NCBI GenBank assembly: GCA_028571685.1 | Contig: CM053140.1 | Span: forward strand, 222,351,323-222,415,322 | From: Heterohyrax brucei | Lineage: Eukaryota; Chordata; Mammalia; Hyracoidea; Procaviidae | DNA length: 64,000 bases | Direction: 5' to 3' | In this document: positions 11,333 through 22,189 of the stretch, piece after piece | Layout of the letters: each line of letters opens with the position of its first letter | How positions within the stretch are numbered: the first letter of the stretch is position 1 | Program-made: the position numbers and the translations under genes | The notes under the pieces: model-generated | The model's input: only the letters and a program-made list of their open reading frames with translations | Database searches by the model: none | What the model was told of the DNA's origin: nothing

Positions 11333-14300
11333 ACTGACTACTTTCACTCAGCATAATGTCCTCCAGTTGAAACCGGTTAAGAAATGTTTCCTGCTATCAT
11401 CGTTATTGTTTATCATTGTGTAGTGTTCCATAGAGTATATTTAAATAGTGTCCTCTGTTGTTGGGCATCTGGGTTGATTCCATCTTTTTGTTATTGTGGA
11501 CTGTGCTGTGATGAACATTTGTGTGCATGTATCAGTTGGTGTGAATGGCCTTGATTCTGTAGCATAGATTCCAAGCAGTGGAATTACTGGGTCAAATGGT
11601 ATATCTATATCCACTTTTTTAAGGGAGTGCCAGGTTGCTTTCCAAACAGATTGCACCATTTTACAATCCCACCAACAGTGTAGGAGAGTTTCAATATCCC
11701 CACAGCCTCTCCAGCATTTATTGATTTGCATTTTTTGGATCATGGCCAATCTTGCTGGGGTGAGACAGTATCTCACTGTCATTTTGATTTGAATTTCTTT
11801 AATAGCTAACGATCGTGAGTATGTCTGCATGTGTTTTTTGGCTGCCTGGATTTCCTCTTTAAAGAAGTGTCTGTCCATCTCCTTTGTCCATCACTTGATT
11901 GGATGATTTATCTTTTTCTTATTGGTATTTTGCAGTACCTTATAGATTACGGAGATAAAATATTTTTTCCCATTTGTAGGTGATCCTTTAATTCTATTAA
12001 TAAAGTCTTTGGATGAGCAAAAGTGATTGATTCTTAGCATTTCCCATTTATCTATTTTCTCTTCTGATGACTGCAATTTGTTTCACAATTTTGAAGTCTG
12101 TCTACCCTGTGTATTAAACCTTCCGTTGTTTTTCCTACTTTTTCTTGGATGAACTTTATCGTTTTAGATTTGATATTTAGGCCTTTTATCCAATCTGAGT
12201 TGGTTTTTGTACAAGGTGTAAGATATGGATCTTGTTTTACTTTAGTGCAGATGGATATCCAATTTTGTCAGTACCATTTGTTGAAGAGATTGTTTTTACC
12301 CCAGTTTAATGTCTTGGAGCCTTTGTCGAATATCAACTGTTCATAGGAGGATGATGTCATCTCTGGGGTTTCGATTCTGTTCCACTGATCTATCTGTCTG
12401 TTTTTGTACCAGTTATCAGGCTGTTTTGACTACTGTGACAGTGTAATAAGTTCTAAGGTCGGGTAATGACAGGCCTCCCAGTGTGTTCTTCTTCTTTAGT
12501 AATGCTTTACTTATCCGAGGCTTCTTCACTTTCCAGACAAAGTTGGTAATTTGTTCCTCCATCTCATTAAAAAGTGTCACTGAAACTTATGTTGGGATTG
12601 TATTACCTAAGGAGATTGCTTTGGGTAAAATAGAAATTTTCAAAATTTTAAGTCTTCCTCTCCATCAGCAGGGTAGTTTTCTCCATTTATGTAAGTCTTT
12701 CTTAGTTTCTTGAAGTAAGTGTTTGTAGTTCTTTTTGTTAAGGCCTATTATTTCTCTGGTTAAATTCGTTCCTAGGTACTTTATCTTCTTAGGGGCTATA
12801 GTGAATGGTATTGACTTGGTGATTTTTTTCCTTAATAATCTTATTGTTGGTATAAAGGAATCCTGCTGATTTACTTATTTTTATCTTGTATCCTGAGACT
12901 TTGTTGAACTCTTCTATGAGTTTGAGTGATTTTCTTATGGATTCTTTGGGATAGTCTGCATATACAATCACACCATCTGCAAATAGGGAGATTTTTAGTT
13001 TTTCTTTTCTTTGCAGATGCCCTTTATTCCTTGGTCTTGTCGAATTGCTCTGGCTAGAACTTCTAGTCCAATGTTGAATAGGAGAGTTAAGAGTGAGCAT
13101 CCTTGTTTAGTTCCTGTTCTCAGTGGAAACTGTTTCAGTCTCTCTCCGTTCAGGATGACATAGGCAGTTGGCTTTGTATAAATGGCCCTTATTGCATTGA
13201 GGAATTGGCAGTCTATTTCTATTTTGATGAGAGTTTTTAGCATGAATGGCTGTTGCACTTTATCAAATGCGTTTTCTGCATCAATAAACACGATCAGATG
13301 AGTCTTGTCTTTTGTGATATTTATGTGGTTGATCATGCTAATTGTTTTTCTGATGTTGAGCCAGACTTGCATCCCTGGTATGTATCTCACTTGGTCATGA
13401 TGGATTATTTTTGGGATATGTTGTTGTATTTTATTGGCAAGAATTTTGTTGAAGATTTTTGCATCTAGATTCATGAGTGATATTGGTCTGTAGTTCTCCT
13501 TTTTTGTTGGGTCTTTCCCTGGCTTTCGTATCAGGGTTATGCTGGCTTCATAGAATGAATTTGGGAGTATTCCACCCCTTTCCATACTGTGAAATAGTCT
13601 CAGTAGTATTGGATATAACTCTTCTCTAAAAGCTTGGTAGAATTCTGCAGTGAAGCTATCTGGGCCTGGGCTTTTTCTGGTTGGTAGTTTTTGGATGACT
13701 TTTTCAATCTCTTCCTTTGTGATGGGTTTATTAATTTGTTCTGCTTCACGTTGTAATCATTTGGGTAGGTGATATGCATCAAGGAATTTGTCCATTTCCT
13801 CTAGGTTTTCAAATCTGTTAGAACACAGTCTTTCAAAGTATTCAGCTATGATATTTTTTATTTCTGTTCGATCTGTTGTGATATCTCTCCTTTCATTTCT
13901 TATTTGGGTTATTTGTTTCCTCTCCTGTTTTTCTTTAGTAAGTTTAGCCAATGGTTTGTCAATTTTGTTGATCTTTTCAAATTAGCTATTGGTCTTTTCA
14001 ACTTTTTCAATTGTTTTTTATTCTCTAATTCATTTATCTCTGCTCTGATGTTTATGATCTTTTTTATTCTGGTGCCCGAGGGGTTCCTCTGTTGTTCTCT
14101 CTCTACTTGTTCAAGCTGTAGGGTCAGTTCTTCGATTTGGTTTCTTTCTTCCTTCCAGATGTGTGTGTTTATGGAGATAAACTGAGCTCTGAGCACTGCT
14201 TTGGCTGTATCCCATAAGTTCTGGTAGGAAGTATTTTTGTTCCTGTTGGAACCCATAAATTTTTTTATTTCATCTTTGATTTCTTCTATAGCCTATGAGA

Positions 14301-15054
14301 AAGATGTTGTTCAATTTCCATGAGTTCCACTTCCTATCTGTTTTTTATTCTGTTAATTTTGTCTTCTATGGCTTTATGTTCTGAGAAGATGCTTTGCATT
14401 AATTCAGTGTTATGGATTCTGTTGAGAATTGCTTTGTGTCCTAACATGTGGTCTATTCTGGAGAATGTTTCATGTGCACTGGAGTAGAAGGTGTAGCTGT
14501 CTACTGATGGATAGAAAATTCTGTATATATCAATGAGGTCTAGTTGGTTAATTGTGGCAATATGTTCTTCTTTCAGTTTTTTTCTTGACTATCTGTCCAA
14601 TATTGAGAGTGGAGTGTTGAAGTCTCCTACTATTATTGTGGAGTGATCCATCTCAATTTTGAGTGTAGTCAGTGTTTCTTTGACATATTTAGGTGCTCTA
14701 ACATTAGGTGTATAAATATTTAATATTGCGAAGTCCTGTTTGTGTATTGAACCTTTCAGGAATAAATAGTGTCCATCCTTGTCCACAATGGTGGACTGTA
14801 CATTAAAATTGATTTTATCCTAGGTGAGAATTGCCACAACTGCTCTTCTTTGTTCATTGTTGGCTTGATATATTCTTCCATTCTTTAATTTTCAGTTTGT
14901 TCCTATCTTTAAGTCTAAGGTGAATTTCTTATAGGCAACATATAGAGGGGTCATGTCTTTTGATCCAAGATTTCACTCTATGTCTCTTTACTGGAGCTGT
15001 CAGTCCATTCACACTCAATGTAATTATTGATAGGTGTGTGTTCAGTGCTGCCAT
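11333..15054 (-). pseudogene. L1 C ORF2p remnant, RT active site FADG
   Basis: About 3.7 kb, close to the usual 1,275-codon ORF2p. The start is the ATG whose complement is 15052-15054. The endonuclease motif 'IIVGDFNTPLS' is at about 14600-14640. RT motif A ('[12 protein letters not shown]') and motif B-like '[14 protein letters not shown]' lie in the open stretch 12995-13585. The catalytic FADD reads FADG because the codon complementary to 12972-12974 is GGT, so the second aspartate is lost. The C-terminal cysteine knuckle 'CWRGC...HCWWDC' is in 11441-11878. Stops and frameshifts break the frame into pieces of 60-196 codons. Confidence 0.85.
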
Positions 15055-15389
15055 TGTGATATGTTTATTTTTGAGTTGATGGTTTCTCTGTTGCTCTTAT
15101 TAATCTGCTCTCCAACCTCTTCTTTGTGAGTTGAGTTTTTCACCTTTTTCATGGTTGGTTTTGTGGTTGTTGAGACTCCTGTATTACATTTCTTGATATA
15201 TGTTATTTCTTTGCTGTGCTTTGCAGCTGCCCCTATGATCCCGCTTACTAAACTACTTATAAACCCAACTTTGATTGCTACCAGTCTTGTCAACTTCCTC
15301 TTGATCTGGAAGGACTATAACGACTGTAGTATATCCCTCTTTTTAATATTATGATATCACAGTTTACGTGATATGATCACTAGATCATT

Positions 15390-16421
15390 ACTTTCACTAT
15401 TATAGCTTTGATTGTGTTTGCAGCCTTCCCTAACTGAGTAGGATTCTGGATAATGTGTCCTTCTAAAATACAAAGTTAGCGGTTTTGTTCTTCCAAGCCA
15501 AGAGATTCTTTCAGTATTTCTCATAGCTTTGGTTTGAGTTTTACAAAGTCTCTGAGTTTCTGTTATCTGTGAATGTCTTAATTTCATTTTCATATTTGAA
15601 AGATCCGACTCATGGCACTTGGCTTGGCTTGGCATTTGAAAGATAGTTTTGAAGGATAGATAATTCTTGATTGGAAATTCTTCTCCTTCAAGGATTTGAA
15701 TGTGTCATGCCTCTGTCTCCATGTCAGCATTGTTTCTGCTGAGAAATCCAACAAAAGCCTACTGGGTTTCCCTCTGAATGTTAGCTTTACTTTGAGTCTT
15801 GCTGCCTTTAAGAGTTTCTGCTTATGTTTCAGTTTGTTAAGCTTGATTATAATATGTGTTGTAGTCTTTCTATTTAGCTCAATATTGAGTGATGTTTGAT
15901 ATGTACCTTGGATATCTATATTCCCTTCCTTCATGATTTCTGGGAAGTTTTCTGTCAGTAGCTCAGCAACATTACTCTCTGTGTTCTCTGGTGTCTCTCC
16001 CTGTTCAGGAACTCCAGTTAATTGTAGATTGTTCTTCTTAATAGAGTCCCACATGCTTCTTAATGCTTCTTCATTTTTCTTGTTTCTTTTTTCTGATTTC
16101 TCCTCATAGATGCTAGAGTTGGTAGCTCTGTCTTCCAAATCAGAAATACTCTTTTTCCATTTGTTCCATTCTGTTTTCTTGGCTCTGAATTGAAGTTTCT
16201 ATGTCTTTGAGTTTGTTCTTGATCTGTTGGATTTCTGAGTACTGATGTTCCATCAGATCAAACAGCTTGCTTAATTTTTCATTTTGCTCTGCTGCATTTT
16301 GTATAAGGTCTAGGAGGGCTCTCTATATCATCCTTTTGTATTCACCTTCCGATAGTTTCAAAAAAGCTTCTTCATCTGGGAAGTTCTATGGCGGTTTACT
16401 TTGGGGACCTCCTGATGCCAT
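15390..16421 (-). pseudogene. L1 C ORF1p remnant carrying a 29-nt SINE-tail insertion
   Basis: ORF1p-like frame from ATG (complement of 16419-16421, reading MASGGPQSKPP then a stop) to about 15390, a span of about 340 codons, the family norm. A long open part covers 15590-16138. It includes 'RNKKNEEALRSMWDSIKKNN', the 'GEGETPENTESNVAELLTEN' type trimer-region sequence, and the C-terminal 'AETMLTWRQRHDTFKSLKEK'. The frame is then disturbed by a 29-nt insertion with duplicated target (15594-15644). Downstream sequence such as 'RLCKTQTKAMRNTERI' continues the C-terminal domain. Confidence 0.82.
15605..15633 (+). mobile_element. Tail-only AfroSINE insertion, 29 nt, with 11-bp target duplication
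   Basis: Inside L1 C ORF1 there is 'ccgactcatgg' followed by 'cacttggcttggcttggc'. This is the 3' end of the SINE subfamily whose longer copy is at 18544-18676 (read on the other strand). It is flanked by 'atttgaaagat' at 15594-15604 and 15634-15644. L1 B at the matching place (around 6245-6255) has no insert, so the empty site is known. Confidence 0.85.
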
Positions 16422-16439
16422 GGATGATTTCCTGGCCAC

Positions 16440-18049
16440 ATAAATATCAACAAGAGAAAGATAAATAACCCAATTAAGCAATAAGCAAAGGAGATGGACA
16501 GAAACTTTACCAAAGAGAACATCCAGGAAGCCAAAAGACACATGTGGAAATGCTCACAATCATTAACTATTAAAGAAATCCAAATCAAAACAATGATGAG
16601 ACATCATCTCACTTCAACAAGGTTTACCATGATCTAAAAAACACAAAACAACAAATGCTGGAGAGGCTGTGGAGAAATTGGAACTCTCCTAGACTGCTAG
16701 TGGGATTGTAAAAAGATACAACCTCTTTGGGAAGCAATCTGGTACTTCCCTTAAAAGGTGGAAATAGATATACTATTTGACTCAGTAATCCCATTACTTG
16801 GAATATATCCTACAGAAGCAAGGGCAGTCACATGAACAGATACATGTACACAAATGTTTATTGCAGTATAGTCCACAATAGTGAAAAGATAGAATCAACC
16901 CAGATGCCCAACAGATGAATAGATAAATAAACTGTAGTATATATACTCAGTGGAACACTATGCAATGATAAAGAGCAATGATGATTTTAGGAAGCATCTG
17001 ATAACCTGATTTCATTTGGAAGACATTATATTGAGGGAGATGAATCTGCCGTACAAGGACAAATATTATATGACACCCCTACTCTAAGGACTTAAAAACA
17101 GACTCAGGTACAGAAGAAAAGATTCTTAGATGGCTGAAAGGGAAAGGTGGGAGGAAGAGAGAGGGTTGGTAATAGATTAGATAGTTGATAGAAATTTGGT
17201 TGGTTGAAATCAGTGACAACACACATTAGAAAGTAGACCAATTTAAGTGGACTTCATCATAACCTGAAAACTCTTCCAATCTTAACCCAATATTGCAAGG
17301 ATAGAGGAGCAGGGACTGGGGCCTGGGGACACTGAGGCTAATTGGCATAAGTAGTCTATTGCTAAGGGAGTCTCCTGCTCCCCATATAGATAAGTGGCAT
17401 CTACAGTCTTAAAAGCTAGCAAGCTACCATATGAGGAACACCAAATGGTCCCAATTCAGCTGGAACAGATGATCACCAAGACAACAATGACATGAGGGGA
17501 AAATAGCCCAGAAGACAGAAAGACCAACATAAATGGGTGACTGTATCAATACGCGACCAGAAGAACCAGATGGTGCCTGGCCATCACCAATGACAGCCGA
17601 GATGGGGCTCACAATGTTGAGTCCCAGTGGCAACATGAGGAAAAAAAAAGAGTGAATCCTAAGAACTCCACTAAAAGACTTAAGTGATGGCTGAAGTCCT
17701 GGGAGTTCCCCTAGGAGAATGTCCCCTGGACCTGACACTGCCCCGATCATAAGTCATTACTGAGGTCAACTCTTTGTATAGGAATGGAATGGATTCTGGG
17801 ATACAGAGTGACTTATCGTGTATGTATCTTACGGTTCTATGTATCTATAGGATAGTGTCCTACTGGCCTCTTACTAGAGGGGAGTAGAGAAGGTGGAGAG
17901 GAGGGGACAGGAGATTGTTAAGAGGATATGACATGTACAGAACGGAAAGGAGGAGTGTACTGTCAAGGGCAAGGAGAGCAGAGAGAACTGCAGATAGGCA
18001 GGCATGCAAATTTGAATTGTATTGTAAACTTTTACTCGAACACAATAAA
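16440..18049 (+). mobile_element. L1 element B, second segment: ORF2 C-terminus, 3' UTR and A tail
   Basis: Continues L1 B after L1 C. It codes 'INKRKINNPIKQ' then the cysteine-knuckle region near 16655 and the ORF2 end near 17050, followed by a 3' UTR of about 1 kb. The 3' UTR includes 'gatgaagtg' type sequence shared antisense with L1 C, D and E. It ends 'aacacaataaaaaaaa' immediately before the right copy of the target duplication (18050-18064). Many stops are present. Confidence 0.88.
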
Positions 18050-18543
18050 AAAAATTGAAACTGGACCCATATTTTCCATCATATAAAAAACTAACTCAAA
18101 GTGGAACAAAGATCTAAATGTAAAACTTAAAGTGATAAAGATTATAGAAGAAAGCAGAGGGAAAATGTTCAAGGCCCTAATACTTATCATAAATACAATA
18201 CAAACTATACCAACAATGCACAAGTAACAGAAATTGAACCAGATAACCAGGATCTCCTAAAACTTAAATGTCTAAGTCCATCAAAAGACTTCACCAAAAG
18301 AGTAAAAAGAGAACCTACAGACTGGGAAAAAAAATGGCTATGATATATCTAACAAATCCTATAGTATATCAACACCTCAACCTCAAAAACACAAATTAAA
18401 AAATGGGCAAAGAATATGAACAGATACTTCACTAAAGATTTTCAGGCAGCTAACAGACTCTTAAGGAAATGCCCTAGATCATTAGCCATTATAGAAACGC
18501 AAATCAAAATTACAATAAGAAACCATCTAACTGACATTACTGG
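18050..18543 (+). mobile_element. L1 element A, third piece (ORF2 C-terminal)
   Basis: L1 A resumes at the right target duplication of L1 B and codes the region just before the cysteine knuckle, for example 'NRYFTKDFQAANRLLRKCPR' at about 18416-18480. The last 11 bases (18533-18543) are the left target duplication of the SINE that follows. Confidence 0.85.
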
Positions 18544-18676
18544 CCAGCCAAGCCAAGTGCCGTCGAGTCGGATCCGACTCATGGCGACCCTAGAGGACAG
18601 GGTAGAACTGACCTCCAGAGTATTCAAGGAGCGCCTGGTGGATTTGAACTGCTGACCTTGTCGTTAGCAGTGGTGG
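18544..18676 (-). mobile_element. AfroSINE, subfamily with (TTGGC)n tail, 11-bp target duplication
   Basis: Antisense SINE of 133 bp. Its 3' tail reads 'ccagccaagccaagtgcc' on the plus strand, then 'gtcgagtcggatccgactc'. The head end has 'ctgctgaccttgtcg'. It is flanked by 'gacattactgg' at 18533-18543 and 18677-18687. It is one of the least diverged SINE copies here and defines the tail-type subfamily used to recognise the very short insertions at 15605, 37238 and 43341. Confidence 0.9.
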
Positions 18677-18687
18677 GACATTACTGG

Positions 18688-19508
18688 TAGTTATCAAAAA
18701 AACAGAAAATACTAAATTCCGGAGAGGTTGAAGTGAGATTGCAACTCTTATGCATTGCTGGTATGAATGTAAATTGTTAGAGCCACTGTGGAAAACCATG
18801 CAGCGTCTCCTTTAAAAGCTAGGAATAGAAACACCATATAACTCTGCAATCTCACTCTTAAGAATATGTCCTAGAGAAATAATGTTTGTTACAGCATTAT
18901 TCACAATAACAAAAAGTTGGAAGTGATCTAAGTGCTCATCAACAGATGAATAGATAAACAAATTGTGGCGCATACACATGATGGAACATTATGAAAAAAT
19001 AAAGAACAAAGATGAATCTGCAAAACATTTTACAACATTGATGTCTGGAAGGAAAAATCAATCATGAAAGGTCAAATACTGTATGAGACCACTACTATAA
19101 GAGCTCAAGAAAGCATTTACACAGAATAAAAACAGTATTCTATTGTTACAAGTTGAAGGGGGGGGTTGGTATACAGATTTTAACTTCAATGAAAGAAAGT
19201 AAAACATAGTATAGAAGAAGTCAGCACAACGTGACCAAGGCATACCCAAACACCTAAAGGAACTGACTTACTGGGGCTGAGGGCTGGGAACCCTAGTCTA
19301 GGGGTATCTAACTCAACTAGTGTATCATAGTTCATAAAGAATCTACATCTACTTTGATGGATAGCGTTTGGGGTCTTGAAAGCATGTGAGTGGCCATCTG
19401 AGATACATCTATCAGTTCCATTTTTTCTAGAGAAATTGAGAATGAAAAAACCTAAAGACATAAGGAAAATATTAGTTCAAAGGACTGATGGGCCACATGA
19501 ACCACAAT
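18688..19508 (+). mobile_element. L1 element A, fourth piece (ORF2 end and 3' UTR)
   Basis: Continues L1 A: 'ggagaggttgaag', 'tgctggtatgaatgtaaat' and 'aactctgcaatctcact' belong to the ORF2 C-terminus. After about 19090 the sequence is an L1 3' UTR ('agcgtttggggtcttgaaag'). It is interrupted at 19508 by an antisense MaLR LTR. Confidence 0.78.
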
Positions 19509-20000
19509 GTCTTAGCCATCTAATGCCACAGTAACAGAAATACCATGAGTGGATGGATTTAACAAACAAAAATTTATTTTCTCACAGAAAAGCAGGCTGA
19601 AAGTCTAAATTCAGGACATCAGCTCTAGGAAAATTCTTTCTCTGTTGGCTCTGGGGGAAGGTCCTTGTCATCACCTTCTCTTGGACTGAGATATTCTGAA
19701 TCATGGGTCCTTTCCAAAGGATGTGTTTTGTTCCTAAAACTGCTTCTATCTTGATGGTATGAAGTCCTCAAAACTCTGCTAGTTTCTTTCTTTTGTATAT
19801 CAAGAGATTGCCTCAAGGCACAATACACTTTTACAGATTGAGTTCTGCCCCACCAACACTACTGGCATCCGTCCTCCCTTATCTAACATCATAGAGGCAG
19901 TATTTACAGCATATGAGAACATCATACAATACCAGGAATCATGGCTTAAGCCAAATTGCTACACACACTTTTGGTGGAACACAATTCAACCCAAAACGCA
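19509..20000 (-). mobile_element. MaLR-type LTR, antisense, inserted in L1 A 3' UTR
   Basis: About 490 bp, ending TG/CA in the antisense reading. The plus strand begins 'tgtcttagccatctaatgcc', the complement of a MaLR 3' end, and finishes 'ggaacacaattcaacccaa', the complement of a MaLR 5' end. It pairs with the LTR at 8300-8800 in reverse. L1 A 3' UTR sequence lies on both sides. Confidence 0.78.
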
Positions 20001-20545
20001 CAGCCTCCACCAGCTTGAACCCAGAACTAAGCCATGCCTAGCTACCACTACCAACCGTTCTCACAGGGATTAGAGTAGATGGTCCTGGATAAAATGTGAG
20101 GAAACTGTAGAACCAAATGTAAGTTCACTAAAAAAAAACAGAACAGACTTACTGGACCGATAGGCATGGGAGGAACTCCAGAGTTACAGCCCTCAGACAA
20201 TCTGCTATCTCAGAACTAAAGCTACTCCTGAAGTCTATATTTTAGCCAAAGATCAGACAGGCCTATAAAACAAACAATAATACACCTGAGGAATGCGGCT
20301 TTTAGTTCAATCTAGCATATGAGATCAGACGGGCTATACCCACCCAAAAGCAAAGATGAGAAGGCAGGAAGCAACAGGAAAACTGGACAAACTGACACAG
20401 GTATCCCAGGGTGAAAACCGAGAGGCAGAAAGTACTGACCCGCTGTGGGGGTTGCAATCAATATCACAAAATAATGTGTACAAAATTTTCAATGAGAAAT
20501 TAATTTTCACTGTAAACTTTTACACAAAGAGTATGTGCACACACA
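20001..20545 (+). mobile_element. L1 element A, 3' UTR end
   Basis: Resumes at 'cagcctccaccagcttg' and goes through 'aggaaaactggacaaactg' and 'aatgagaaattaattttcac' to a terminal 'gtaaacttttacacaaag', a typical mammalian L1 3' end. An AC-rich stretch (about 20530-20570) follows instead of a clear A tail. Confidence 0.72.
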
Positions 20546-21240
20546 CAGGCACAGACACACACAAGGCTTCCTAAAGGGGTTCATATTTTTCAAGACCCTT
20601 CACTAAATCCTCAAGGCCAATGATGCAATCCATAGTAAGAATAAATCGGTGGCGTAGTGGAGTACTTTATGAAAGATGCTGTCATACGTAAAAGAGAACA
20701 AGAAGTTCTCTTGTGTGTGGCTTTGCCGCACTCACAGAACTCTGGAGTTACACATCCAGCTGCTAGTAGATTTAATCCTAGCTGGCAAAGTATGATTGTT
20801 AGACTGCTACAGAGCACTAGGCTAGTTGTAATAATAATCACGAACTGGCCATACATTATTTCCTTAAAGCAATCAATGATTGCTTGAGATGTGCTGAACA
20901 CTGCAGAAGTCGGAGATGAACAAAGATCCATTAAATCAGCTTGGCTCTTCCCTCGGGAGCCAAATTCAAATGAGATTGGGTCACAATATTTGCATTTGCT
21001 CTAGACTTATAATCAGGTCAACTCAGTGACAGACAGAAGTGACCAAGAAACTGTTAGCTGCTTTGTCCCCAAGTTTTATAGAGAAAATTTCCTACAGCTT
21101 GGTTAGTAGAATTACACTTCTCCCTTAGCTCTGAAGAAAACGGTACACAATTTATTTTAAATAAAAAATAGGTAGTAGTATAAAACCATGCTCTGCTTTA
21201 AATGATGCCTTTTCCACTCTATTAGTTTTCTAATAAAAAG
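20546..21240. other. Unassigned sequence
   Basis: About 700 bp with no recognised repeat or convincing exon. Overlapping short open frames on both strands near 20611-20931 show no family features. A short AC-rich run lies at the left end. Confidence 0.4.
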
Positions 21241-21396
21241 CAACCCCAAACCAAACCTGTTGCCGTCTATTCCGACTCATAGTGACACTTAAGGACCGAC
21301 CGGAACTGCCCTATAGGATTTCCATGGAATGACTAGTGAATTCGAACTGCCAACCTTTTGGTTAGCGGACATAACCACTGTGCCACTAGGAGCTTC
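21241..21396 (-). mobile_element. AfroSINE, antisense
   Basis: The plus strand shows the complement of the SINE 3' end ('cctgttgccgtctattccg', 'ctcatagtgac') and then the complement of the tRNA-like head ('ccttttggttagcggac', 'actgtgccactaggagc'). Nearly full length, moderately diverged. Confidence 0.88.
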
Positions 21397-21952
21397 AATG
21401 TAGAATCTCCTTGTAATATATGGTGAAAAGAGTATATTTACAAATACGATGTAATTTTTTTTTTAAAAAAAATAGATACAGATCATCCTTGCATTTTTTT
21501 TTCCCCTCCCCTCAATACTCAATTTCTTGCTCCTTTACCACTTACCTCAAGACCCACCCTTGACATCCGGAATAACTCACTGTAAGCACAGAAGAAGATT
21601 TAATTCTTGCCTGGCCTGAGAAGAACACTATTCACTCACAAACTCCTTAGGATTCTTTACTGGGGCCCTAGTGAAAAGGAAAACACACTCCTAGGGAGGC
21701 CCTTTGGCTGTAAAGTGGTTAGGGTTGTTTGGTCACTTGTTTACCTTCATACACGTATGAAATGGTCAAATTAATTCTACCCCCTAGTATTAATTGTTGT
21801 TTTTTTTTTACTCCTTTGGTGCTTGGCCAAAGGCACAGCAGAGTTAGTACCATTAGGAAACGGAGGAATACGCTTACAACCAACCCTTTCCATTCCCAGG
21901 GTAAAGGAGATTTTAAGTAACAAGCACTAATTTTGCTAACTACCATCGGTCC
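21397..21952. other. Unassigned sequence with one possible SINE head fragment
   Basis: Mostly unrecognised. Near 21690-21730 'ggccctttggctgtaaagtg' resembles a degraded AfroSINE head. T-rich and A-rich runs occur at 21456-21500. Confidence 0.35.
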
Positions 21953-22142
21953 AAGGAGCCTTCCTGGTGTAATGGTTAAGCGTTTGACCTTTAACTGAAA
22001 TGTTAGTGGTTTGAATCTACTCAGTGTTTCCATGGGAGACAAGACCTGTCAGTCTTCTCCTAAAAAAACTCTGTGGGGCAGTTCTACTCTGTTTCAAGGG
22101 GTCACTATGAGTCAAAATTAATTGAAAGGCCCCTGACAACAG
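21953..22142 (+). mobile_element. AfroSINE, sense
   Basis: Head 'ggtgtaatggttaagcg', B-box-like 'ggtttgaatctactc', central 'tctgtggggcagttctactc' and 3' end 'cactatgagtcaaaattaat' in the standard order. Confidence 0.88.
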
Positions 22143-22189
22143 TAACATCAGTCCAGTCTCATAGCTAATCTTCTAGAGTTTAAATAGGC

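Larger units (their letters stand above)
10228..16440 (-). mobile_element. L1 element C, near full-length, antisense within L1 B
   Basis: Read on the minus strand: ORF1 from 16421, ORF2 from 15054 to about 11333, 3' UTR to about 10310, then A-rich tails to 10228. The 5' end lies about 20 bp upstream of the ORF1 start, so the 5' UTR is missing. The left flank is L1 B ('caatggaag', ending 10227) and the right flank is L1 B again ('ataaatatcaacaag'). No target duplication is visible, and the two L1 B halves do not abut. The 3' end carries two A-tracts separated by about 55 nt of non-L1 sequence. Confidence 0.88.

Noticed and set aside
20520-20572. Possible CA microsatellite
   Set aside because: Too short and interrupted to call more than an AC-rich run at the L1 A end.
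21719-22042. 107-codon minus-strand frame
   Set aside because: Covers an AfroSINE read backwards; the apparent protein is the complement of the SINE head.
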